Below, one piece after another: positions 1-6,621 of a stretch of DNA of 8,211 bases (position 1 is the stretch's first letter; every line of letters starts with the position of its first letter). Source of the DNA: Paludibacter sp. Lineage in GTDB: Bacteria > Bacteroidota > Bacteroidia > Bacteroidales > Paludibacteraceae. The notes under the pieces were generated by a model. It saw only the letters and a program-made list of their open reading frames with translations. It did not search any database and was not told the DNA's origin. The translations under genes were made by a program, and so were the position numbers. Where the stretch lies: assembly GCA_024709185.1 (NCBI GenBank), contig JANJXE010000014.1, forward strand, positions 1 through 8,211. The letters run 5' to 3'.

Positions 1-3000
1 GCCCAGTATCAAATCACTTTCGTTGTAGGTATAGGTAAGTATCGTTAAGTGATTGGTCATGAAATGCAGCGAACTATCCGTCAAACTGAGGTGAGAATTA
101 TCATACTGAATCCATTTTTGCTGCACATCGTCGAAATACGCAGCTTTGTACCGGTCAATATCCATGGAATCGATTTTTTCCTTTAGATTCCTGAAGCGTA
201 TAATTAACGGCAGTGAAAACACATCCCCGAAACTTACCGTCACATCGTAGGCCGGCCCAACTGTAGTGCCTTCGGGTGCTTTGGGAGGATGATCGAGCTT
301 CACAATGGTAAGTCTGAAGTCTTTATCGTGAATGCCTTTGGGAAGAACCACCTCCAGACTGTCGAGCGTCACGGTCACATTGTCGCCGACGGTGTTTACA
401 ACCGTATCACAAAGGGTTTGTCCATACGGATTTACCCTGATAGCATCGCTGTAGAGCGGTTCGCAATTGGCTTCCCGCACCACACTGCGGTAAAATGCCG
501 GCGTCACGGGGTTCACGATTAATTCGGCAGGCTGCACCGATACTATGTTCTTTTTCAGATCGTTTTGGGACATCGTAGGGCTTACCTCCGCCCAGCTGAT
601 ACTATCGGCCGAAGCCTGCCAGCTCTTTTCACCCCGCATAGTGTAAGGCGCAATCAAGGTAACGCTTTTATCCGAAAGTTCTTTTTTCTCCAGCCGGTTG
701 GTTTCAAACACTGGCCGTCCGGGATACAGGGCCTGCAAACTTTCTTCACGGGTCATCGCCTCAAAATGCAGGGTATCGGTAAATACTTCCTTAATAACCG
801 GAAAGCGCGAGGTAAAATTCACCTGCGAGGTAAACAGCGGACAACTATCGTTGGTAATGCGGCAAAAATACTGCTTAGTAAGAAGCGCCTCATCGGCAAG
901 AAGCTTCAATTCCGGCCCCAGCTGAATATCTTTTTTCACCGGCTTACCGCTGGCCAGTGTCGACAATTCGAACCACACATAGCTGTCGCGGGGATGCTTC
1001 TTTTGAATCAGCGAGTCGATATGAATACGCACCGTATCGCCCATACGAACCTTAACTACATTGGTTTTCAATCGCAGGGGCTTTTGCTCAAATATCCCAC
1101 GGGTAAAATCACCCTGCTTCGGAAGGTCGCTGTATGTAAAACGATTGCCATTCAGATTTACTGTTTGCGAACTCTTATCCAGCAGGTTGGCCGGAACTGC
1201 ACCCTCAAGATCATTGTTCTGCAGCGACAGTGCTTTCGCCTTCAGGTAAGGCATCATATAGGGGAAACGCGTCAGCAGGTTATCGTTGAAGTAAATTGCT
1301 TCCTTTTCGTAGTCCGATATAATCTCCGAAGGAAATTCAGTCAGCCGATTGAATGCCACATCGAAGGTTTCAATGGCCAATAAGTTGCTTAGCACTTTCG
1401 GCAAATGGGTTAGCTTATTATTACTGGCCTTTAACGACTTAAGATTGCTTAGCTGATAAAAACTCTCAGGCAGTGCAGCGATGGAGTTAGTATTCATATA
1501 CAGGTAGAGCAACGAGCCTGCTCCCCCCAGATCATCGGGCAACGAACTCAATTTATTTTCTGAAATATCGAGTTTATACAATTCCTTCATCGATCCAAAG
1601 ATGGCAGGCACATCGCCGGTCAACTCATTCGAATGTAAATCCAGCACACGCAGGCTATCTAATCCATTCATACTCTGAGGAACAGCCCCAGAGAGTTGAT
1701 TCTCGTATAATTCGAGCGTTCGCAGCTTGCTAAGTCGACCCAGCGAAGCCGGAATCGAACCACTAAACTGGTTGCGACTCAGGTTGAGCTCTTCCAGCTT
1801 ATTCAAATTTCCCAGCGTTTCGGGCATGACTCCGCTCAGCTCATTCGCTGCAAGGTTCATCCATGCAAGATTGGTCAGATTACCGATACTGGCAGGAATC
1901 GAACCACTTAACTGATTTTCGCGCAGGGTAAGCCATTCAAGGTTGCTCAGTTCGCCTATCGATTCAGGAATTTGACCTTTCAACACCTTGACAAGATGCA
2001 GCCTCTTCAGGTTTTTGAGATTACCAATATCCACGGGCAGGGTATCGCGCAAAGTACCCATGCTGTTCGAAAGTGTAAGGTAAGTGAGATTTGTGAGCTT
2101 CGACAAAGATGCAGGAAGGGTACCGTTGAGGTTCGTACTGATACTTAAGCCATCGAGCTGTGTAAGATTCCCGATTTCTTCCGGGATTTTACCTTTTAGT
2201 GAAGCCAGTTCCTTCAGAATATTAATAGCCACCACCCTGCCATTGATAATGGTAACACCCGATAACTCCCGGGGTTTTGTCACATCCCAGTTAAGGCCCT
2301 CAATATTGCTGGTTATCGCCTTTAATGCCAGCGAATCAGCAGGATGGAGGGGGCGGCGATGCGGCGTAATCAGCAGGGTATTAATAGTTCTGTTACCAAA
2401 GGAGTAACCAGCATTAATTTTACCTCCATCGTTTAACTTAAAATACCCGTTATTACCGCCTCCCCAGCCAAAGTTGATGTGAAAAAACCCATTGCTATCA
2501 TAGCCGTCGAGCACTATTGCATGACCAGGATTGCCTGGCAAAGCAGTGTACAACGGATTTCGCAGATCAATCATGCTTCGAAGCATCTTGTTGTCCGATG
2601 CATAGTTTTTCAGGTCTTCGATGTAATATTTAAAATACCTTTCCAACACCGTGTGATATCCGGCATGCGAAGGTACACTTCCTTTACCCTCCCAGCCACA
2701 ATAATCCATATCCATGGCTATCCCTACATGCTGCGACAATAGCTCGTAATCCTTATCGGTTGGATTCGCCCAGTTGTAGCGGGTGTTTGCAAAATCAGCA
2801 CTAAACTGCCCATAGGTAGGATGATCGTAGCTGTGGGAGCCTGTACCTCTATCAGGATACTTATAATAACACATGATTTGTGCCATTGCGGTGGCAACAC
2901 AACCGGTCGGACAGCCACCAGAATTCTGATGATTAAATTGGTTCAGCTTCACTCCCACCGAATCAAGCAAAGGACCCACTACTGCAAAAGGGGCGTGTAG

Positions 3001-3531
3001 TTTGGCATTTACTAAAACAGGCTTACTTTCGCGAAGTACGGGTTGCTCAACACCAGGCCTGCCTTCTGTCCAAAGGGTTTGTTCGGCAGCCGACCGGCTG
3101 AGGATCCCCTCAGCAGAATACTTCACAGAGGTTTCGTTTGTTTCCTCTGATTTACCTGTATATCCCCCGAGTAAGGCTTTCAGTGCTGGCGGACAGTTTG
3201 TGTGATCGTAGCCGCCTTCAGTGGAGTAGCCCAATACTTCGTACCCTTCGCTGGTAGCTCCCAGCACCACAAAGGCATGTTCGCCCTGTTGATAAATAGA
3301 TACCGGAACAGGAACTTCATCAGAAGAAGCATATTTAAGATGTACTTCATTTGCCAAAGCAGGTGCCTTTAAGGGTCCTCTGGTTGTGTTCATCATTCCG
3401 AAGAACTGCCGCGCCACCTCCCTCGCTCGTTCATTGTTGCCCGGACTGGCAATAAGCATCCCCACCGATAGCAGGAGTACAACTATCAGTCCTGCCATCC
3501 TGTTCAGGAACTTAGTTTGAAAAGCTTTCAT
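1..3531 (-). CDS. Secreted C10 (streptopain-like) cysteine protease with leucine-rich repeats, C-terminus beyond window
   Basis: Open from an ATG at 3531 to the left edge without a stop: 1177 codons, 3' end missing. Residues 1-29 look like a signal peptide (basic start, hydrophobic GLIVVLLLSVGML). Residues about 35-125 resemble the Spi/C10 propeptide (AREVARQFF, VLGYSTEGGYD, NCPPALKALL), which normally keeps the enzyme inactive. Residues about 170-390 are the peptidase: catalytic Cys211 in GCVATAMAQIM, His337 in GHAIVLDGYD, Asn353 in HINFGWGG. Residues about 424-800 hold around 16 leucine-rich repeats, likely for binding protein or glycan. Residues about 820-1177 are beta-rich; the end (GPAYDVTVSFGD to HLTILTYTY) resembles the ZU5-like domains of Bacteroidota surface proteins. 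A T9SS sorting domain is expected beyond the edge but not seen. It lies 27 nt after the T9SS cargo gene, so the two are probably co-transcribed. Protease call is strong; substrate unknown. Confidence 0.93.
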   Translation of the reverse strand, partial: MKAFQTKFLNRMAGLIVVLLLSVGMLIASPGNNERAREVARQFFGMMNTTRGPLKAPALANEVHLKYASSDEVPVPVSIYQQGEHAFVVLGATSEGYEVLGYSTEGGYDHTNCPPALKALLGGYTGKSEETNETSVKYSAEGILSRSAAEQTLWTEGRPGVEQPVLRESKPVLVNAKLHAPFAVVGPLLDSVGVKLNQFNHQNSGGCPTGCVATAMAQIMCYYKYPDRGTGSHSYDHPTYGQFSADFANTRYNWANPTDKDYELLSQHVGIAMDMDYCGWEGKGSVPSHAGYHTVLERYFKYYIEDLKNYASDNKMLRSMIDLRNPLYTALPGNPGHAIVLDGYDSNGFFHINFGWGGGNNGYFKLNDGGKINAGYSFGNRTINTLLITPHRRPLHPADSLALKAITSNIEGLNWDVTKPRELSGVTIINGRVVAINILKELASLKGKIPEEIGNLTQLDGLSISTNLNGTLPASLSKLTNLTYLTLSNSMGTLRDTLPVDIGNLKNLKRLHLVKVLKGQIPESIGELSNLEWLTLRENQLSGSIPASIGNLTNLAWMNLAANELSGVMPETLGNLNKLEELNLSRNQFSGSIPASLGRLSKLRTLELYENQLSGAVPQSMNGLDSLRVLDLHSNELTGDVPAIFGSMKELYKLDISENKLSSLPDDLGGAGSLLYLYMNTNSIAALPESFYQLSNLKSLKASNNKLTHLPKVLSNLLAIETFDVAFNRLTEFPSEIISDYEKEAIYFNDNLLTRFPYMMPYLKAKALSLQNNDLEGAVPANLLDKSSQTVNLNGNRFTYSDLPKQGDFTRGIFEQKPLRLKTNVVKVRMGDTVRIHIDSLIQKKHPRDSYVWFELSTLASGKPVKKDIQLGPELKLLADEALLTKQYFCRITNDSCPLFTSQVNFTSRFPVIKEVFTDTLHFEAMTREESLQALYPGRPVFETNRLEKKELSDKSVTLIAPYTMRGEKSWQASADSISWAEVSPTMSQNDLKKNIVSVQPAELIVNPVTPAFYRSVVREANCEPLYSDAIRVNPYGQTLCDTVVNTVGDNVTVTLDSLEVVLPKGIHDKDFRLTIVKLDHPPKAPEGTTVGPAYDVTVSFGDVFSLPLIIRFRNLKEKIDSMDIDRYKAAYFDDVQQKWIQYDNSHLSLTDSSLHFMTNHLTILTYTYNESDLILG
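1132..2262 (-). repeat. Leucine-rich repeat array inside the C10 protease gene (about 16 units)
   Basis: Residues about 424-800 of the protease are tandem units of 23-26 residues. The first nine follow the plant-specific pattern (LxxLxLxxNxLSGxIPxxxGxL); from about residue 651 the units change to the shorter LxxLPxxL type (NKLSSLPDDL, NKLTHLPKVL). At DNA level the stretches near 1748-1773 and 1891-1917 are nearly identical over about 25 bases and lie 144 bp apart, which equals two repeat units and points to duplication in pairs. Confidence 0.9.
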
Positions 3532-3537
3532 TTGCAA

Positions 3538-3545
3538 CTCCTTCC
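3538..3545 (-). promoter_or_regulatory. Strong Shine-Dalgarno site of the C10 protease gene
   Basis: Reading the minus strand, GGAAGGAG lies 6 nt before the ATG at 3531. This is a good match to the anti-Shine-Dalgarno sequence and supports that start. None of the other starts in the window has such a site, in line with the usual weak use of Shine-Dalgarno pairing in Bacteroidota. As the second gene of its operon, the protease may need its own ribosome entry. Confidence 0.6.
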
Positions 3546-3558
3546 TTTGAATAATCAC

Positions 3559-4170
3559 CTACGGAACAACCGTAATTTTCTTTACCTGATACAACTCCCC
3601 GTTTTCGACCACCACTACATAATCGCCCGCAGGCAAGCCCGGAACAATGGTTTCGTCGTAATACAAATTATGTAAAACCTGCAGCTTCCCTTGCATATCG
3701 TATATCTTCAGTCGTGTATTTTCGGGAATAAAGGCTTTAAAACGTACATGAAGCTTATCTTTTACCCGGGTGGGAAAAATCTCTACCGTCTTCATCAGGT
3801 AATTCTCTCCACTTTTTTGCGAAGCAGCATCCACAGCTATCGTACTCACCGCCTTACACTTACATACATCGGCCACCTCCAGCGCATAGCTACTTCCTTT
3901 TTCAGCTTTTATCACCAGGGTATTTTCGGTACCAATCTCCACCCCGTCTTTCAGCCACCGGAAGGTAAACGGTCCCTTCCCTCCCGAAATGCCAAAACCA
4001 AACACACCCAATACTACCGGCATGCCTTCAGGCAATGCCTCGTCGAACAGCTTCACCACTTCGAGCGGGGCAGCCGATTGCTCCGGAAACACCATATTCA
4101 CCACTGACTGCGCCGAAAGGGCGGTTAACTGCAGATACACCAAAAGCAAAACAAGTATACCTTTTTTCAT
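3559..4170 (-). CDS. Small secreted protein with Ig-like domain and T9SS type A sorting domain
   Basis: 203 residues. Residues 1-20 form a clear signal peptide (KKGILVLLLVYLQLTALSA, cleavage likely before Gln21). Residues about 56-115 look like an Ig/PKD or SprB-type beta-sandwich: GGKGPFTFRWLKDGVEI, then SYALEVAD and a close cysteine pair Cys103/Cys105. Residues about 128-203 match a Por-secretion-system (type IX) C-terminal sorting domain: VEIFPTRVKDKLHV, LKIYDMQGK, LPAGDYVVVVENG, VKKITVVP. The usual PNP of the first strand is PTR here. T9SS cargo is exported to the periplasm by Sec, passed through the outer membrane, and released or anchored to surface lipopolysaccharide. First gene of a probable operon with the C10 protease 27 nt downstream, and preceded by the duplicated leader. 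With so little mature sequence outside the two domains, it may be an adhesin, a binding partner or an accessory of the protease. Its specific role is unknown. Confidence 0.88.
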   Translation of the reverse strand: MKKGILVLLLVYLQLTALSAQSVVNMVFPEQSAAPLEVVKLFDEALPEGMPVVLGVFGFGISGGKGPFTFRWLKDGVEIGTENTLVIKAEKGSSYALEVADVCKCKAVSTIAVDAASQKSGENYLMKTVEIFPTRVKDKLHVRFKAFIPENTRLKIYDMQGKLQVLHNLYYDETIVPGLPAGDYVVVVENGELYQVKKITVVP

Positions 4171-4263
4171 GTGTAAATAATTGTGATTTTAATGGTCACA
4201 TGGAACTCGCATGCCGGAATTACCATATCCGTGGATGTGAAATATTTACATGCTCGTTTCATT
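4171..4263 (-). promoter_or_regulatory. Duplicated structured leader, copy A (upstream of T9SS/protease operon)
   Basis: This 93-nt segment ends at the start codon of the T9SS gene and aligns without gaps to 7771-7863 upstream of gmd; I count about 69 of 93 identical positions by eye. Fully conserved blocks on the plus strand are aatggtc (4191-4197), atggaactcgcatg (4200-4213), accata (4222-4227), gatgtg (4234-4239) and catgctcgtttcatt (4249-4263). The blocks 4200-4213 and 4249-4262 are an imperfect inverted repeat (11 of 14 pairs) around a 35-nt loop. It probably acts as a leader RNA element or a regulator-binding site. The family is not recognised. Confidence 0.65.
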
Positions 4264-4293
4264 TGAAAATTATTAAATACTGTAGCTTAAAAA

Positions 4294-4321
4294 TTCAGTT
4301 AACTACACTTTATATAACCAA
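4294..4321 (-). promoter_or_regulatory. Weak candidate promoter for the T9SS/protease operon
   Basis: On the minus strand, TTG (4321-4319), 17 nt, then TAACTGAA (4301-4294) is a degenerate match to the Bacteroidota TTG / TAnnTTTG promoter. It sits upstream of leader copy A at a position close to, but about 10 nt nearer than, the much better gmd promoter relative to copy B. The last four bases of the -7 box match poorly, so this is tentative. Confidence 0.25.
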
Positions 4322-4345
4322 CCTGAAGTTTCAGTTATCGTCGCA

Positions 4346-5395
4346 TCAGTTTCCAGCAGGATGAGCCGACACCACAAAACGAAATCCGATTGTTGAGCAA
4401 CGATACACTATGGCCTTAGTTCCATTTCCATATACAATTTCCTCGTAACACGAAGGCGAGGTTTGAGACTTACTGTACACCAAACAATCGGATACCGCAT
4501 CGGAAAACATGCTACTTGTTGATGTGTAATTTCCTCCACGAATAATCTTCTTTTGATCCGACGCAGGAAACGACCAGTCGGAACTCCACTCGCTTACATT
4601 GCCGCTCATATCGTACAAGCCGGCTTCATTGGGCTTTAATTTTTTCACCACTACTTTATGTCCCATCGAGTTGGCTCCATACCAGGCCACTTCATCCACG
4701 GTATTACTGCCCGAATAGCTGTATTTCTTACTGAATTTACCGCCCTGTGCAGCAAATAACCATTCACCTTCGGTGGGGAGTCGGAAATCAGCTTTAAGGA
4801 GATTCTTAAGAGCGGGTAAAAATCGATTGGAAACATCGTACCACGACACATAACTCACCGGCAAGCCGGGCAATTCTGCCGACCGGTCGCCACTATAGCC
4901 CGGTATGGTATCGTAGGGAAGACCTCCCATCACCTGCGCCCACAGGGCATTGGTAACTTCGGTCTCACAACAATAAAAGTCTGCTTCTTTGTATTGTACG
5001 CTTTCCAGCAGCACCATTCGAAACTCTTGTTCGCCAATGGTATAACTGATAATTGACGCTGATTGCTGGGTTATGGGTATTTTCAGTTGCAGCTCACCGG
5101 CTTCTATCCTAAGGGTATCTGTTCGCTGCAGCTGGGTATTTTCACTCACACCCACCAGCACACCGGTTTTGCCTTTTCCTTTCTCCACCGAAAACTCTAC
5201 CCAATCAGCCTTACTGCTTATCTTCCAATCGATACCGGTTTCAATAAATAGTATCATAGCGTCCTGTGCAGACCCAAAGTCGATACGTTCAACACTGCAT
5301 TTCAGGGTCTTATCCAGCTTTTCATCGTCATCGCAGCTTATAAAAGCGATAAGCATGAGGCAGGGGAACAGAACTAAGGTGATGGGTGTCTTCAT
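4346..5395 (-). CDS. BACON and SUMF1/FGE-like domain lipoprotein, probably surface exposed
   Basis: 349 residues. A lipoprotein signal peptide ends in AFISC with Cys21 as lipidation site, followed by DDDE; an acidic run directly after the cysteine fits the surface lipoprotein export signal described for Bacteroidota. Residues about 30-112 form a BACON domain (IDWKIS, ADWVEFS, GKGKTGVLVGVSENTQLQRTDTLRI, ITQQ), a beta-sandwich often linked to carbohydrate or mucin contact. Residues about 120-345 are a SUMF1/formylglycine-generating-enzyme-like fold: EVTNALW, PVSYVSWYD, RLPTEGEWLFAA, AGLYDMSGNVSEW, IRGGNY, GFRFVV. The paired active-site cysteines of true formylglycine-generating enzymes, which follow the RGG motif, are not visible at the expected spacing, so a non-catalytic binding role is more likely. 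It has its own promoter and a 112-nt gap after fcl. Function unknown beyond domain content. Confidence 0.9.
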   Translation of the reverse strand: MKTPITLVLFPCLMLIAFISCDDDEKLDKTLKCSVERIDFGSAQDAMILFIETGIDWKISSKADWVEFSVEKGKGKTGVLVGVSENTQLQRTDTLRIEAGELQLKIPITQQSASIISYTIGEQEFRMVLLESVQYKEADFYCCETEVTNALWAQVMGGLPYDTIPGYSGDRSAELPGLPVSYVSWYDVSNRFLPALKNLLKADFRLPTEGEWLFAAQGGKFSKKYSYSGSNTVDEVAWYGANSMGHKVVVKKLKPNEAGLYDMSGNVSEWSSDWSFPASDQKKIIRGGNYTSTSSMFSDAVSDCLVYSKSQTSPSCYEEIVYGNGTKAIVYRCSTIGFRFVVSAHPAGN

Positions 5396-5410
5396 GCAGA
5401 ACTAAGGATA

Positions 5411-5435
5411 CCACCGACGTTCTACTGCCGGTGTG
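5411..5435 (-). other. Imperfect hairpin in the leader of the SUMF1-like gene
   Basis: CACCG/CGGTG plus a flanking C-G pair, separated by one A/C mismatch, forms a stem of about seven pairs around an 8-nt loop, some 16 nt before the start codon at 5395. No U-run follows on the minus strand, so it is not a normal intrinsic terminator for fcl. It could affect translation of the lipoprotein gene or be chance. Confidence 0.3.
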
Positions 5436-5468
5436 GTGGGTACTATTGCTACTCTTCCAATTACAACC

Positions 5469-5500
5469 CAAAAGTATAGAAAATTGTTTATTTCTGCAAA
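5469..5500 (-). promoter_or_regulatory. Promoter of the SUMF1-like lipoprotein gene
   Basis: On the minus strand, TTTG (5500-5497), a 20-nt spacer and TACTTTTG (5476-5469) match the Bacteroidota -33 TTG / -7 TAnnTTTG consensus. Transcription would begin a few bases downstream of 5469, leaving a leader of about 65-70 nt. The -33 box starts 7 bp past the end of fcl, so the lipoprotein gene is probably its own transcription unit. Confidence 0.6.
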
Positions 5501-5506
5501 TTTTTG

Positions 5507-6550
5507 TTACAAATAATTACCTACCACCCGGCGGATTCCTTCCTCCAGACTTACCGCGGGTTTCCAACCAAGCCCCTGCAACTTGCTTACATCGAGCAGC
5601 TTGCGAGGGGTGCCATCGGGCTTTGTGCTGTCCCAGTGAAGGTTGCCGCTGTAGCCGGTGATGCCTTGCACCAACAGAGCCAGATCGCGGATGGTGATAT
5701 CCTCGCCACAGCCGGCATTCACATGCGAAGGTTGGGTATCGGGGGCATCGTAGTTCAGGAGCAGATACACCGAGGCATCGGCCATATCGTCCACATGCAG
5801 AAACTCGCGCATGGGTGTACCGGTGCCCCAGAGGGTAATGCCTTCGGAGCTTATCCCATACTTAGCAAGCAGCTTCACAATAGCAGTCTCAGCAGCGTCT
5901 CCGTTTACGCCTTCCACGGGTAATTTATTCAAATCCCTTCGAATAGCTTCCCAATTGCCTTCCATCAGGTACTTGCCCAACAGCATCTTGCGAATCAGAG
6001 CAGGCAACACGTGCGACTTCTCCAAATCGTAATTGTCGTTCTGACCATACAGGTTCGTGGGCATAATCGATATAAAGTTGCAGCCGTACTGCGCATGATA
6101 AGCCTCGCACATCTTGATTCCGGCAATCTTGGCAATGGCATAGGGCTCGTTGGTGGGCTCAAGTAAACCGGTGAGCAGGTATTCTTCCTTTATGGGCTGC
6201 GGCGACAACCGCGGATAGATACACGAGGATCCCAGAAACAACAGCTTCTTTACTCCATGCAGATAACTCTGGTGTATCACATGGTTCTGAATCATCAGGT
6301 TTTCGTAGATAAACTGGGCACGGTAGGTGTCGTTGGCAACAATGCCTCCCACCTTTGCAGCTGCCAGCACAACATACTCCGGCTTTTCTTCTTCAAAAAA
6401 CCGCGCCACATCGGCCTCCACCAGCAGGTTGAGTTCCGAAAGGCTGCGGGTTACAAAGTTGGTGAATCCTCTGGCTTCGAGGTTTCGCTTTATAGCCGAG
6501 CCCACCATTCCGAGGTGTCCGGCTATGTATATTTTTGCGGTTTTATCCAT
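5507..6550 (-). CDS. fcl: GDP-L-fucose synthase (GDP-4-keto-6-deoxymannose epimerase/reductase)
   Basis: 347 residues from the ATG at 6550. An in-frame TTG at 6562 would add four residues but is less likely, since family members start at MDKxAKIYxAGH. Cytosolic extended SDR enzyme doing the last step of GDP-L-fucose synthesis: 3,5-epimerisation and NADPH reduction of GDP-4-keto-6-deoxy-D-mannose. Visible: Rossmann glycine motif GHLGMVG (residues 11-17), AAAKVGGI, Ser108-Ser109-Cys110 in GSSCIYP, catalytic Tyr137 and Lys141 in YAIAKIAG, His180 in SHVLPAL, and GTGTPMREFLHVDDMADA. Aligned to E. coli Fcl, Ser107, Cys109, Tyr136, Lys140 and His179 are all kept. Longer than the E. coli enzyme through a segment around residues 190-235 that is common in Bacteroidota. 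Odd: E. coli Arg12 and Arg36 positions are Leu13 and Leu37. It lies 71 nt after gmd with no promoter seen between, so probably the same operon. Confidence 0.97.
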   Translation of the reverse strand: MDKTAKIYIAGHLGMVGSAIKRNLEARGFTNFVTRSLSELNLLVEADVARFFEEEKPEYVVLAAAKVGGIVANDTYRAQFIYENLMIQNHVIHQSYLHGVKKLLFLGSSCIYPRLSPQPIKEEYLLTGLLEPTNEPYAIAKIAGIKMCEAYHAQYGCNFISIMPTNLYGQNDNYDLEKSHVLPALIRKMLLGKYLMEGNWEAIRRDLNKLPVEGVNGDAAETAIVKLLAKYGISSEGITLWGTGTPMREFLHVDDMADASVYLLLNYDAPDTQPSHVNAGCGEDITIRDLALLVQGITGYSGNLHWDSTKPDGTPRKLLDVSKLQGLGWKPAVSLEEGIRRVVGNYL

Positions 6551-6621
6551 GTGATTGTACAAGAAGTGTCATGACTGGTTGCTATAGAATATCCGAAAGC
6601 ACAGTCGAGATCTTTTATCGG

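Noticed and set aside
565..1383. 272-codon open frame on the plus strand
   Set aside because: Antisense to the continuous C10/LRR protease frame, which explains the region with clear domains.
4171..4263. Duplicated leader as a small transposon-like element (MITE or REP) with terminal inverted repeats
   Set aside because: Similarity runs past the inverted repeats to the start codon, both copies have the same orientation and exact distance to the ATG, and no target-site duplication is visible. A leader function fits better, though a repeat origin is not excluded.
4320..4345. Intrinsic terminator after the SUMF1-like gene
   Set aside because: A short CTGA/TCAG stem with a bulge is present, but it is weak and not followed by a U-run.
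6551..6562. Earlier TTG start for fcl
   Set aside because: It adds only four residues, has no ribosome-binding support, and the family N-terminus starts at the ATG at 6550.
6551..6621. Separate promoter for fcl between gmd and fcl
   Set aside because: No TAnnTTTG box is present in the gap on the minus strand; co-transcription with gmd is the simpler reading.
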